Source of the DNA: Pseudomonadota bacterium
Lineage (GTDB): Bacteria > Pseudomonadota > Alphaproteobacteria > Sphingomonadales > Sphingomonadaceae
DNA: 64,000 nucleotides
NCBI GenBank assembly: GCA_020160755.1
Contig: JAIUPN010000011.1
Span: 103,008 to 167,007 of the forward strand
Direction of reading: 5' to 3'
Shown here: piece by piece, positions 46,848 to 56,207 of the stretch
How the letters are laid out: the number at the start of each line of letters is the position of its first letter
Position numbering within the stretch: the stretch's first letter is position 1
Made by a program: the position numbers and the translations under genes
The notes under the pieces: model-generated
Told to the model about the DNA's origin: nothing
The model's input: only the letters and a program-made list of their open reading frames with translations
Databases searched by the model: none

Positions 46848-47741
46848 CTATATCCCGTCGATCACCTGCGCCACCACCTTCAGGAAATCGGTCGCGAGCG
46901 CGGTCGGCGGCCGGTTGTTCAGGTACATCGCATACAGGTCGAAGGTCAGCGGCGGTGTCAGCGGGCGGATCGCCAGCCCCGGCGCCAGCGCGGCCTGCGC
47001 GGTGAAGCTGTCGACCACCGTCAGCCCGACCCCCGCACGCACCAGCGCGGTCGCGATGTAAAAGGTCCGCGCCGACATCGCATGGTCGAATTCGAGGCCC
47101 AGCCGGCGCTGTTCCTCGACGAACATCTGACCGATCGGGCCGCTGGCGGCGACGCTGATGAAATGATGTTCGCGCAGGTCGCGGAGCGCCAGCCGGGGCG
47201 GCGCATCGGGAATGTCCGCCTCGCGGTACAGGACGACCAATTCGCCCTCGCCGAGCCAGCGGCTGCCGATCGGCGCGTTTTGCGGCACCTCGACCGCGAT
47301 CGCGACATCGGTCTCGCGTTCGTGGAGTTTGCGGACGAGATCGTCGTGATGCACGGTTTGCAGGTCGAAATTCACATTGGGGTGGTCGGGCAGGAAGCGC
47401 GCGACCGCCTCCGGCAACACCCCCAGCGCCAGCGAGGGAAGCGCCGAAATGCGCAGCATCATCCCCGTGCCGCGCCGCAGGTTGCGCGCGCCTTCGCGCA
47501 GCGCATGGACGCGCCCCTGAATTTCGCTGACCTCGTCGAACAGCGCATGGGCGTCCTCGGTCGCGACGAGGCGGCCGTTGGCGCGTTCGAACAGCGGAAA
47601 GCCGAGGATCGATTCGGCGTGGCGAAGCGTCTTCGACACCGATGGCTGCGAAATGTTCAGCGCGCGCGCCGCCGCGCTGACCGATCCGTTGGTATAGACG
47701 GCGTAGAATATCTCGATATGGCGCAGGTTCATCCCGGCCAT
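46848..47741 (-). CDS. LysR-family transcriptional regulator of the D-amino-acid locus
   Basis: A 297-residue regulator starting MAGMNLRHIEIFYAVYTNG, with the winged HTH ARALNISQPSVSKTLRHAESILG and an effector-binding domain after residue 90. The open frame runs well upstream into the preceding gene; ATG 47741, or ATG 47732 three codons later, is chosen since the HTH normally begins near residue 5. It lies 46 bases after a D-aminoacylase gene and 125 before the symporter gene, all on the same strand, so it probably controls this locus. Confidence 0.9.
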   Translation of the reverse strand: MAGMNLRHIEIFYAVYTNGSVSAAARALNISQPSVSKTLRHAESILGFPLFERANGRLVATEDAHALFDEVSEIQGRVHALREGARNLRRGTGMMLRISALPSLALGVLPEAVARFLPDHPNVNFDLQTVHHDDLVRKLHERETDVAIAVEVPQNAPIGSRWLGEGELVVLYREADIPDAPPRLALRDLREHHFISVAASGPIGQMFVEEQRRLGLEFDHAMSARTFYIATALVRAGVGLTVVDSFTAQAALAPGLAIRPLTPPLTFDLYAMYLNNRPPTALATDFLKVVAQVIDGI

Positions 47742-47787
47742 GGTGACCGTCGCTCTGCGGCGCGGCAAGTCAATTTGTGCATGACCG

Positions 47788-49365
47788 CTATTGTGACGTG
47801 CGCAGCAGCACGCGGCCGTATCGTTCGGCGACGGGCTTGCCCTTTGCGAGCGCGGCGCGGCCGTTGACGAAGACATAGTCCATGCCGACCGAATAGGCGT
47901 GCGGCTTTTCATAGGTAGCAGCATCGCGAACCGTTCGAGGATCGAAGACGATCACGTCGGCGAACGCCCCGTCGCGCAGCACGCCGCGGTCGGGGATCGC
48001 AAAGACCTTCGCGGTCAATCCGGTCGCGGCGTGGATCGCCTTCTGCATGCTGATCACCGGCGTATCGAGCACATAATTGCGCAGCTTGCGCGGAAAGGCG
48101 CCATAGGCCCGCGGATGCTCCGACGTCTCTCCAAAGGGCGGCAGCCCGCCGTCGGTCGAGGTCATCGTCCACGGCTGCTGCATGAAGGCGGCGACATCGG
48201 CGTCGCTCATGTTGAACGACACGGTCGGCGCGCCGCCGCGTTTCAGCATGTCGATCGCGGCGTCGAGCGGGTCCTTGCCCTGCAGCTTGCCGATCTCGTC
48301 GAGCCGCTTGCCCTCCAGCGCCGGTTCGGGCGGGAAGCCGCGGATCATGATCGCGTGCGGCCCCGCGCGCCGTTCGAGGTTCGGGACCATCTCGGCGCGG
48401 ATCTTCGCACGCATCGCCGGATCTTCGAGCCGCTTCGCGAGCGCCTCGGCCCCGCCCTCCTGCGCCCAGCCGGGGACGAGCGAGGCCATCAGGCTCGATC
48501 CCGACGCGGTATAGGGATATTGATCGGCCCAGATTTCGACGCCCGACGCACGCGCCGCGTCGATCCGCGCGATGACGTCGGCCGACTTGCCCCAGACCTG
48601 CGGGCCGAGGACCTTGATGTGGGTGACGACGCCCGGGATCTTCGCTTCGCGCGCGACCGTGATCACCTCGTCGACCGCGGCGACGACGCCGATGTCGTAA
48701 TTGCCCTCGTCGCGGATGTGGCTGATGTAAATCGCGTCCGGGAAATGCGCCGCTGCCTTGGCCAGTCCAACGATTTCGGCGGTGTTCGAATATTTGCTCG
48801 GAATATAGAAAGGACCATCCGACAGCCCGTAAGCGCCCGCCTGCATAGCCGCGGTGACCAGCGCTTCCATTCTGGCCTGCTCGGCGGGCGTCGCGAGGCG
48901 TGCGACATTGCCCATCACCTCGCGGCGCACCGCATTGTGTCCGATCAGCGGGATCACATTGACCCCCGGGACGTTCGTGCGAAGGTCGGCGATCTGCGGC
49001 CCGAGCTCGGCAGGGCCGCCGCCATCGGGGTTGATCGCCAGCGTCGTGATGCCCTGATGCAGCATCGGCAGCGCCGCCGCGAGTTTCGCGGTCTGGATGT
49101 TCGGCGCGGCGTGCGAATGCGGATCGATAAAGCCCGGCGCGACGATCTTTCCGGTGGCATCGACCAGCGTCGCGGCCGTCGCCGTGGGCGGGACGAACCC
49201 CACGGCGACGACGCGGTCGCCGGCGATGGCGACATCGGCAATGCGGCCCGGCGTATCGCTGCCGTCGTAGACGGTGCCGCCCCGGATCAGCACATCATAA
49301 TGCTGCGCCCATGCGGGAGCGGTGGTGGCGAGCAGCGCGGCAAGCGATAGCAGGGCCCTTTTCAT
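47788..49365 (-). CDS. Exported N-acyl-D-amino-acid deacylase (D-aminoacylase) 1
   Basis: A 525-residue amidohydrolase. The signal peptide MKRALLSLAALLATTAPAWA indicates a periplasmic site. Metal-site motifs of the D-aminoacylase/amidohydrolase fold are PGFIDPHSHA, YISHIRDEGNYD and VVTHIKVLGP, followed by ADQYPYTASGSSL. These zinc enzymes split N-acyl-D-amino acids into a free D-amino acid and the acyl part. GGGAG lies 9 bases before ATG 49365. It is 13 bases downstream of the TonB receptor stop and so probably in the same transcript. Confidence 0.92.
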   Translation of the reverse strand: MKRALLSLAALLATTAPAWAQHYDVLIRGGTVYDGSDTPGRIADVAIAGDRVVAVGFVPPTATAATLVDATGKIVAPGFIDPHSHAAPNIQTAKLAAALPMLHQGITTLAINPDGGGPAELGPQIADLRTNVPGVNVIPLIGHNAVRREVMGNVARLATPAEQARMEALVTAAMQAGAYGLSDGPFYIPSKYSNTAEIVGLAKAAAHFPDAIYISHIRDEGNYDIGVVAAVDEVITVAREAKIPGVVTHIKVLGPQVWGKSADVIARIDAARASGVEIWADQYPYTASGSSLMASLVPGWAQEGGAEALAKRLEDPAMRAKIRAEMVPNLERRAGPHAIMIRGFPPEPALEGKRLDEIGKLQGKDPLDAAIDMLKRGGAPTVSFNMSDADVAAFMQQPWTMTSTDGGLPPFGETSEHPRAYGAFPRKLRNYVLDTPVISMQKAIHAATGLTAKVFAIPDRGVLRDGAFADVIVFDPRTVRDAATYEKPHAYSVGMDYVFVNGRAALAKGKPVAERYGRVLLRTSQ

Positions 49366-49378
49366 CGTCTGTCTCCCG

Positions 49379-52204
49379 TCACATCTTGAAGCGGACGCCG
49401 ACGCGGTACGTCCGGCCGAGCAGATCGTAGAGCGCCTGATTGGTCGCGGGCGTCGCATAGGCGCTTCCCGCCGGCCCCGGCGCAACGACGGGCGGGTCCT
49501 TGTCGAACAGATTGTTCGCGCTCAGGAAGAATTGCAGCTCGCGCTCGCCCACCTCGACGTCGAAGGACAGGGTGGCGTCGACATAGAAAGCGCCCTTGAT
49601 GCGGTTGTTGTCGATCGTCCGGTTGGTGACGGTCGACGCCGGGCAGCCCGAAGTGCATTCGACGAAGCTGTTGTCATAGACGCCGCTGCTGATGCCGCGG
49701 CCGGTCAGGTTGAAGGTGAAACCCTCGTTCGCATAGGTGCCCTGCACGCGGTACAGCCATTTGGGCGCGCCGCCCGCGGCATTCTGTCCCACCGTATCGG
49801 TCGGCGCATCGATGCCATTGTCGAAATAATTCTTGATATAGCGGGTCGCCATCGCGCGCAGCGTCAGGTCGCCCGCCCCCACCGGAACCCGGTACGAGCT
49901 TTCGAAGTCGATCCCCTTCGCGCGCTGCGACGCGAAGTTGAACGGGCTTTCGAACACCTGCAGATTGTTGCCGAACGCATTGGGTCCGCGCACCACCGCG
50001 CTGCAGAAGGCCTGCACGCCCTCGGCGCAACGATCGACGATCGTCTGCGCCGCGACCGATCCGATCGCACCCTCGATCTTGATGTCATAATAGTCGGCCG
50101 AGAAGGCGAAGCCGGGGATGAAGCGTGGCTGCAGCACGACCCCGACGCCCCACTGATCGGCGCGTTCGGGCTTGAGCAAGGCGTTGCCGCGTGTCGTCCC
50201 CGCGAACTGCACCGAGGCGTTGTTCTGCGTCGGATCGATCAGCACGTTGATGCGCGTCGAACCCGCCGTGTAAAGTTCGCCAAGGTTAGGCGCCCGAATG
50301 TCGCGCGAACGGGTGGCGCGGAACCGGATGTCGGGGATCGGCTCGTACGTCAGCCCCGCCTTCCACGTCGTGACATAGCCCGAGGTCGAATAATCGGTGC
50401 CGCGCACCGCGCCGTTGAAATCGAGCCCGTCGATGACGGGAACCAGCAGTTCGAGATAGGCTTCGCTGACATTATATTTGCCGAAGCTCGGCAGGAAATT
50501 GCCGACGAACCAGCCCGACCGGAATTCGGTCGGCACGTCACCCGACACCTTCTCGCGCCGGTGCTCGCCGCCGATCGCGACCGACACCGGCCCCGCGGGC
50601 AGGTCGAACGCGTCGAACGACAGGTTGGCGGCAAAAACATCCTGCTGGAACTTCTGCTCGCGGAACGGATTGCCGAGCACATAGTCGAGCCCCGCCTGGC
50701 TCGCGACCCCGATACCGAGGCGGTTGTACGGAACGCAGCCGTTGGTCGGGCTGGTCAGCGACGAGCGGCAGACGATCGTGCCTGCGGGGACGCCGAGCGC
50801 ATTGCCCGCGGGCGCGAACACCGCGTCCTGCGCCAGCGCAAGCCGCGCGTTGTTCGTGATGTCGCGCGCCATCTCGCGCGTCTTGCTGATACCCTTTTGA
50901 TAATAGACGTCCCACCGCGCGGCCGACCCGAACAGGTCGAATTCACCGTTCGCGCCGACGACATAGCGCTGCAATTCGCGCTTCGTGTCATTCTTGCGGA
51001 TCGGCAGGTCGGCGTTCGTCGTCCCGAGCGTGAACTGGGTGACGCCGGCATTGGCGAGCTGCGTACGCAGCGGTTCGGGGATGAAGGCGTTGTCGGCGCG
51101 GATCGTCACATTCGCCTGATTGAGCTGGACGCCCAGCCAGCCGAGGTTCTTCGATTTGGCGTAGGAGGCCTGCACGAACAGGCTGAGTCCGTCGGTCACC
51201 TCGAAGCTCAGCCGGCCGAAGGCGCTCTTGCGATTCTCTTCGGGGTCGAGCGACTGGAAGCCGTTGACCTGCGTCGATTCCCAGTCGCCGCCGATCATCC
51301 ACGGATCGCGCACCGTGCCATAGTTGAACTGACTGACCGCCCCGCCCTGCCCGAAGACCGTGCCGCGAAATGCGGTGTTGGTGATAATCCCGCCCGGCGT
51401 TGCCTGGCTGAGGCCCGCGCCCGACACGATGAGCCGTTCGGGCTGGCCGTTGCCCGCAACATAGGCGGGGTTGTTGATCATGTACCAGCCGCGGTTGTTC
51501 CAGTCGCGCGGGACGCCGTGCAGCCCTTCCTTGATCGCGATTTCGCCGCTGAGCAGCAAATGACCGCGGCCGCCCGCAAAGCCGGTGCCCGCCGTCAGCG
51601 ACGCGCGGTAGCTCGGTGCGTCGCCATATTTGGTGATGCCATATTCGGCGGTTCCCTTGATCCCCGTATATTCCTTGTCGAGGATGAAGTTGACGACCCC
51701 CGACACGGCGTCCGAACCATAGGCCGCCGACGCGCCGCCGGTGACGATCTCGACGCTCTTGACCAGCCCCTGCGGAAAGGTGTTGACGTCGACGAGCCCG
51801 CCGAGTGTCGAACCAACCGACCGCTGCCCGTCGAGCAGCACCAGCGTGCGCGCCGTGCCGAGCGCGCGCAGGTTGAGCGCATTGACGCCCGCGGTGCCCG
51901 CGCTGATGTTGAGGTTCGTGCTGGCCGGCGTGTGGCTTCCGACGAGCGAGGGGATGTCGTTGACATAGTCGGCGATGTTCGCGGGCGCCGATGTCTCGAT
52001 ATCCTCCGAATTGAGGACGGTGAGCGGGGTCGGCGCGCGGTAGCCGTCGCGCTGGATGCGCGTGCCGGTGACGGTGATTTCGGTCGGCGCCGCGGTTGCG
52101 CTCGCGCCGCTGTCGGATGATTCATCCTGTGCAAACGCGGGCGCGCTCCAGAGCATCGCCACCGCCAGTGCCGTGGTGGATGCGATCGATGTGGATCTCG
52201 ACAT
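49379..52204 (-). CDS. TonB-dependent receptor of the D-amino-acid locus
   Basis: A 941-residue outer-membrane receptor with a signal peptide ending SAPAFAQ, a TonB-box region (TEITVTGTRIQRDG), a plug domain (LVLLDGQRSVGST, VEIVTGGASAAYGSDAVSGVVN) and a long barrel ending TYRVGVRFKM. There is no STN domain. It is a close paralogue of the interrupted receptor at 63062. GGGGAAG precedes ATG 52204; the frame is open upstream but without a signal peptide. It sits between two D-aminoacylase genes, so peptides or acyl-amino acids with D-residues are the likely ligands. Confidence 0.95.
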   Translation of the reverse strand: MSRSTSIASTTALAVAMLWSAPAFAQDESSDSGASATAAPTEITVTGTRIQRDGYRAPTPLTVLNSEDIETSAPANIADYVNDIPSLVGSHTPASTNLNISAGTAGVNALNLRALGTARTLVLLDGQRSVGSTLGGLVDVNTFPQGLVKSVEIVTGGASAAYGSDAVSGVVNFILDKEYTGIKGTAEYGITKYGDAPSYRASLTAGTGFAGGRGHLLLSGEIAIKEGLHGVPRDWNNRGWYMINNPAYVAGNGQPERLIVSGAGLSQATPGGIITNTAFRGTVFGQGGAVSQFNYGTVRDPWMIGGDWESTQVNGFQSLDPEENRKSAFGRLSFEVTDGLSLFVQASYAKSKNLGWLGVQLNQANVTIRADNAFIPEPLRTQLANAGVTQFTLGTTNADLPIRKNDTKRELQRYVVGANGEFDLFGSAARWDVYYQKGISKTREMARDITNNARLALAQDAVFAPAGNALGVPAGTIVCRSSLTSPTNGCVPYNRLGIGVASQAGLDYVLGNPFREQKFQQDVFAANLSFDAFDLPAGPVSVAIGGEHRREKVSGDVPTEFRSGWFVGNFLPSFGKYNVSEAYLELLVPVIDGLDFNGAVRGTDYSTSGYVTTWKAGLTYEPIPDIRFRATRSRDIRAPNLGELYTAGSTRINVLIDPTQNNASVQFAGTTRGNALLKPERADQWGVGVVLQPRFIPGFAFSADYYDIKIEGAIGSVAAQTIVDRCAEGVQAFCSAVVRGPNAFGNNLQVFESPFNFASQRAKGIDFESSYRVPVGAGDLTLRAMATRYIKNYFDNGIDAPTDTVGQNAAGGAPKWLYRVQGTYANEGFTFNLTGRGISSGVYDNSFVECTSGCPASTVTNRTIDNNRIKGAFYVDATLSFDVEVGERELQFFLSANNLFDKDPPVVAPGPAGSAYATPATNQALYDLLGRTYRVGVRFKM

Positions 52205-52228
52205 ATCTTCCCCTTTTCCTGTCTTTAT

Positions 52229-52245
52229 GGGCGTGAAGAACGCCC
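52229..52245 (-). promoter_or_regulatory. Small hairpin in the receptor leader
   Basis: GGGCGT and ACGCCC pair around a five-base loop, 25 bases upstream of the receptor ATG and inside the 82-base gap to the upstream gene. It may stabilise a processed 5' end or modulate translation. Confidence 0.35.
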
Positions 52246-52286
52246 GCTGGACCCGCCTGTCGCGACGGTTTGTCCTCCTGCTCTGA

Positions 52287-53918
52287 TTATTTACAGCCTG
52301 TGCCGGCCGTTTTGCGCGGAAGCGGGCGGCCGCCCGCAAGCCCGGTGGGCGCACCATTTTCGATCGCCAGCGCCCCGTTGACGGTGACGAAGCGCATCCC
52401 CGTCGAGAATAAGGTCGGCCGGGCATAGTCGGCGCGCGGCGCGAAGGTCGCCGGGTCGAACGCGATCACATCGGCAAAGGCACCGGCCTTGAGCTCGCCG
52501 CGCCCTTCGAGCCCGAACATCCGCGCCGGGGTGGCGGTGCTCTGCCGGATGAAGGTGCCGAGATCGATCACCGCCTTGTCCTTGACATAGGTCGCATATT
52601 TGCGCGCGAAGGAGGCGTAATAGCGCGGGTGCCCCTGCGAGGCGTCCGAACTGGTCACGACCCACGGGCGCTTCATGAAGGCCGCGATATCCGCCTCGTC
52701 CTGATTGAACGAAGCGACGCCCGCCTCGCGCTGTTTCAGGATCAGGATCGCCGCATCGACCGGCTCGATCGACCGATCCTTGGCGACCTGTTCGAGCGTC
52801 TTGCCCTCGAAACCGGCGGGGCCGGACGTGATCAGCAGCGACGCCGGACCGCCGCGGCGGCGGAGGTTTTCGGCCATTTCGGGGCGCATCCGCGCCATCG
52901 CCGCGCTGTCGTCGAAGCGTTTCAGCATCGCCGCGCGTCCGCCATCCTGCGCCCAGCGCGGCAGCAGCGCCGCCGACAGCCCCGTTCCCGACGCCGACCA
53001 GGGATATTGGTCGGCGTGGACGATCTGCCCCGCCTTCTGCGCCGCCTCGATCTGCGCGATGATCGCCGGGGCCTGCCCGTGGACGTCGACCCCCAGCGCC
53101 TTGATATGCGCGATATGGACCGGAATGCGCGCATCGCGCCCGACCGTCAGTGCCTCCTCGACCGCGCCCTTCAGCCCGATCGTGTAAGAGGATTCATCGC
53201 GAATATGACTGTCATAGACCCCGCCCCGTGCGGCGGCGGCCTTGGCCAGCGTGACGACTTCATCGCGCTTCGCAAAGCTTTGCGGCGCGTAAAACAGGCC
53301 CGTCGACAGTCCGAGCGCGCCCTGGCACATCGCGGTGTCGACCAGCGCGGTCATCTCTCCGAGTTCGGCCGCGGTCGGCGCGCGGTCGGCGGCGCCGATC
53401 ACCTTCGCGCGCACCGCGCCGAGGCCGACATAGGTCGCGAAATTGATCCCGAAGTCGCGCGACGATTGTTCGAGCCCCGCGACGGCGCCCGGCACGCCCC
53501 CGCTGGTGATGCCGAAGGTGCGCGCGACATCGGGATCGCCCGACCCGTCGACGCCGATGAAGGCGGTCGTCACCCCCTGCGTCAGGAACGGCAGGACCAG
53601 CCGCGCCGCGGGGTCGCCCGATGCGAGCGCATCGTTCACATGCGCGTGCGGGTCGATGAAGCCGGGCGCGACGATCAGGCCCGTTGCGTCAATCGTCTTC
53701 GCGGCGGTGCCGGGTGCTTTTGGCCCGACATAGACGATCCGGTCGCCACGAATGGCGACATCGCCGCGGAACGGCGCCGCGTCGCCGGTGTAGATCGTGC
53801 CGCCATGAATGACGAGATCGGCCCCGCCCTGCGGCTCGGCCGCGCCGTGCGGCACCGCGAGGGCCGTCGCGGACAAGAGCGCGATGACTGCCGTCGTGGA
53901 CTTGATATACCGGATCAT
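52287..53918 (-). CDS. Exported N-acyl-D-amino-acid deacylase (D-aminoacylase) 2
   Basis: A 543-residue paralogue of the enzyme at 47788, with signal peptide MIRYIKSTTAVIALLSATA and the same metal motifs (PGFIDPHAHVND, YDSHIRDESSYT, HIAHIKALGVD, ADQYPWSASGTGL). The two enzymes share overall layout but differ in loops, suggesting different acyl or amino-acid preferences. It follows the DgcA-like gene by 34 bases and precedes the receptor by 82. Confidence 0.92.
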   Translation of the reverse strand: MIRYIKSTTAVIALLSATALAVPHGAAEPQGGADLVIHGGTIYTGDAAPFRGDVAIRGDRIVYVGPKAPGTAAKTIDATGLIVAPGFIDPHAHVNDALASGDPAARLVLPFLTQGVTTAFIGVDGSGDPDVARTFGITSGGVPGAVAGLEQSSRDFGINFATYVGLGAVRAKVIGAADRAPTAAELGEMTALVDTAMCQGALGLSTGLFYAPQSFAKRDEVVTLAKAAAARGGVYDSHIRDESSYTIGLKGAVEEALTVGRDARIPVHIAHIKALGVDVHGQAPAIIAQIEAAQKAGQIVHADQYPWSASGTGLSAALLPRWAQDGGRAAMLKRFDDSAAMARMRPEMAENLRRRGGPASLLITSGPAGFEGKTLEQVAKDRSIEPVDAAILILKQREAGVASFNQDEADIAAFMKRPWVVTSSDASQGHPRYYASFARKYATYVKDKAVIDLGTFIRQSTATPARMFGLEGRGELKAGAFADVIAFDPATFAPRADYARPTLFSTGMRFVTVNGALAIENGAPTGLAGGRPLPRKTAGTGCK

Positions 53919-53952
53919 TGCGACACCCCGTTTTTGTTGTTTTGCAAAGACG

Positions 53953-54942
53953 CTAAATCGTTCCCCAAAAGCCTGCAGCCGGCGGCGTCAAGACGCCGTC
54001 TACGCCCTTGACCCCGCCTGCACGGTCGGCCGCCAGCCACAGCGGGCCGTCGAGGTCGACGAAGCTCGACCGCGCCGCAACGACCAGCGCCGGGGCGATC
54101 GACAGCGACGTAGAAATCATGCTGCCCGTCATCACGCCGAGACCGGCCGCGGCGGCGGCATCGGCGAGCGCAAGCGCGCCGGTCAGCCCGCCGGTCTTGT
54201 CGAGCTTGATGTTGATGACCTGATATTTGCTCGCGAGCGCGCCGACGTCGTCGGCGACATGCGCCGATTCATCGGCGGCGATCGGGATCAGCGACTTGAA
54301 TCCCTCGAGCGCATCGTCCTCGCCCGCCGGCAGCGGCTGTTCGAGCAGGTCGATACGGAGTTCGGCGAGCAGCGGCTGTAGCCGTTCGACCTCGGCGATC
54401 GTCCAGCTTTCATTGGGATCGACGATGATCCGTGGGTTCGGCGCCGCGTCGCGCACGACGCGGATCTGCGCCGCGGGATCGGTGCGGTCGACCTTGATCT
54501 TGATCAGCGGGACGTCAGCGAGCGCGCGTGCCGCGGCGGACATCGCGTCGAGCGTGTCGAGGCTCACCGTCATCGCGGTGGGGGTGGGCGCGATATCGGG
54601 CTGACCGAGACGGTCGGTGACGCTGCGCCCCGACAATCGGGTTTCGAGGTCCCACAGCGCGCAATCGACGGCGTTGCGCGCGGCGCCCGCGGGCATGATC
54701 GTCAGCAGTTCGTCGCGCGTCGCCCCGTCGGCAATCGCACCGCGCGCGTTCGCGATTTCGTCGAGCGCGCCCGCGATCGTTTCGCCATAGCGCAGATAGG
54801 GCACCGCCTCGCCGCGCCCGGTCGCGCCGCCGGCCATGATCTCGACGGTGACGACATCGGCCACCGTCTTCACCCCCCGCGAAATGCGGAAGGGTTGCGC
54901 TAGAGGGAAAGCGTCGCTTCGCGCGACGACGGTTCGAAGCAT
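53953..54942 (-). CDS. dgcA: DgcA-like N-acetyl-D-glutamate racemase / dipeptide epimerase (enolase superfamily)
   Basis: The 329-residue product is a muconate-lactonising-type enolase-superfamily enzyme: KxK general base in IKIKVDRTD, metal ligands in IIVDPNESW, LLEQPLP and IAADESAH, and the second Lys in NIKLDKTGG. Homology alone would give L-Ala-D/L-Glu epimerase. Next to a DgcN-like gene, the better call is DgcA, which in marine Proteobacteria converts N-acetyl-D-glutamate to N-acetyl-L-glutamate. ATG 54942 overlaps the upstream gene by 43 bases and has AGG before it; the longer open frame upstream is a shadow. Confidence 0.82.
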   Translation of the reverse strand: MLRTVVARSDAFPLAQPFRISRGVKTVADVVTVEIMAGGATGRGEAVPYLRYGETIAGALDEIANARGAIADGATRDELLTIMPAGAARNAVDCALWDLETRLSGRSVTDRLGQPDIAPTPTAMTVSLDTLDAMSAAARALADVPLIKIKVDRTDPAAQIRVVRDAAPNPRIIVDPNESWTIAEVERLQPLLAELRIDLLEQPLPAGEDDALEGFKSLIPIAADESAHVADDVGALASKYQVINIKLDKTGGLTGALALADAAAAAGLGVMTGSMISTSLSIAPALVVAARSSFVDLDGPLWLAADRAGGVKGVDGVLTPPAAGFWGTI

Positions 54943-55937
54943 GCATTGATCCTGTCGATGATGGGGTCCACGCCATGGGCAAAGGGGTCGGTGCACGGCA
55001 GGCCGAGCAGATCGGAGGTTTCGGCGCAGAGGCGCACCGCCTCTTCGGGCGAAAGTTTCGATGTATTGAGCGCGACGCCGACCGCCTGCACCTGCGGGCT
55101 GGTCAGCCTTGCGACCTGCAGGTTGGCTTCCAGCGTCTCCCTGAGCCCCGGCATCGAATAGTGCGGCAGGCCGCGCATGTGCGGGCGCACCGGATCGTGG
55201 CACAGCAAGAGCGCGTCGGGCTGTGCGCCGTGGAGCAGCCCGGTCGACACCCCTGCGAACGACGGATGGAACAGCGAGCCCTGCCCTTCGATCAGGTCCC
55301 AGCCGTCATCGTCGCGCGCGGGCGAAATCTGTTCGATCGCGCCCGAGATGAAGTCGGCGATCACCGCGTCGAGCGGCACGCCGCTGCCCGCGATCAGGAT
55401 CCCCGTCTGCCCGGTCGCGCGAAAATCGGCCTTGAGCCCACGCGCGCGCATTCCCTTTTCGAGGCACAAGGTCGCGTACATCTTGCCGACCGAACAATCG
55501 GTCCCGACCGCCAGCAACCGCTTGCCAGCGCGCGGCTTGCCATTGCCGATGGGAATGTCGGGGCGCGGGTCGCGCACATCGTGGAGCTGGCGGCCATGGC
55601 GCACCGCCGCTTCGACCAGCGCCGGTTCGTCGCGTAGCCGGTTGTGCAGCCCCGACGCGATGTCGAGCCCCGCCTCGATCGCGGCCAGCGCGTCGCGCAC
55701 CAGGTCGTCGCCCATTTTGCCGCCGGCGTTGGCGATGCCGAGGACGAGCGTCTTCGCACCCGCGGCGACCGCTTCGGCGAAACCCATGCGCGGCAGTTCG
55801 AGGGTCAGTTCGCAATCGTCATGGCGGAATTCGCCGACGCATTCGTCGGGCCGGAACACCGCCAGACCGCGCGAGGTCTTGATGCCGACTTCGTCGTTCA
55901 CATGGCCGAGGTAGAGGAGATAGGGGCTGGCGATCAT
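54900..55937 (-). CDS. dgcN: DgcN-like D-glutamate N-acetyltransferase (DUF1611)
   Basis: A 345-residue DUF1611 protein with a P-loop-like motif (LLAVGTDCSVGKMYATL, near 145-160), DLIEGQGSLFHPSF and LCHDPVRPHMRGLPHYSMP. The family includes DgcN, which acetylates D-glutamate as the first step of the DgcN-DgcA pathway. Adjacency to the DgcA-like gene with overlapping ends strongly supports this over an unknown-function label. It heads the minus-strand operon, starting at ATG 55937 next to the divergent control region. Confidence 0.82.
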   Translation of the reverse strand: MIASPYLLYLGHVNDEVGIKTSRGLAVFRPDECVGEFRHDDCELTLELPRMGFAEAVAAGAKTLVLGIANAGGKMGDDLVRDALAAIEAGLDIASGLHNRLRDEPALVEAAVRHGRQLHDVRDPRPDIPIGNGKPRAGKRLLAVGTDCSVGKMYATLCLEKGMRARGLKADFRATGQTGILIAGSGVPLDAVIADFISGAIEQISPARDDDGWDLIEGQGSLFHPSFAGVSTGLLHGAQPDALLLCHDPVRPHMRGLPHYSMPGLRETLEANLQVARLTSPQVQAVGVALNTSKLSPEEAVRLCAETSDLLGLPCTDPFAHGVDPIIDRINACFEPSSREATLSL

Positions 55938-56007
55938 GAAGTGCCTCTCTGGTGGGGGACAAGGGCATCATGCGAGAAGTTCGGGATCGATGCGCCTTCA
56001 AAGACGA

Positions 56008-56038
56008 TACGAAGCTATAGCTGAAAGTTATACGAAGA
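56008..56038. promoter_or_regulatory. Direct repeats ATACGAAG in the divergent control region
   Basis: ATACGAAG occurs at 56008-56015 and 56031-56038, 23 bases apart, with the AT-richer CTATAGCTGAAAGTT between them. The region (55938-56207) must hold the promoters of both the dgcN operon and the permease operon; it has no credible gene. The repeats are candidate regulator half-sites. Confidence 0.35.
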
Positions 56039-56207
56039 CGTCGACGATCGTCGCCGCGCTTGACGCGCCGCCCCGCCTTGCAGAAGGTCGCGCGCTTGAG
56101 ATCGGCGTCAACAAGATCGGGGCAAATGGGTCGATGAGAGGGTTTCTTCGCTGCGCGTTCGCAGCGCTGTTGCAGCAAGGCATGTTTCGCGACGACAGGA
56201 CGATCCG

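Noticed and set aside
49322..52120. 932-codon open frame antisense to the TonB receptor
   Set aside because: Composition of a shadow frame (His, Arg, Ala, Asp rich), no signal peptide and no family motifs; the minus strand encodes a full receptor.
53953..54942. Plain L-Ala-D/L-Glu epimerase of wall recycling
   Set aside because: Not excluded by sequence, but the overlapping DUF1611 gene makes the DgcN-DgcA interpretation more likely.
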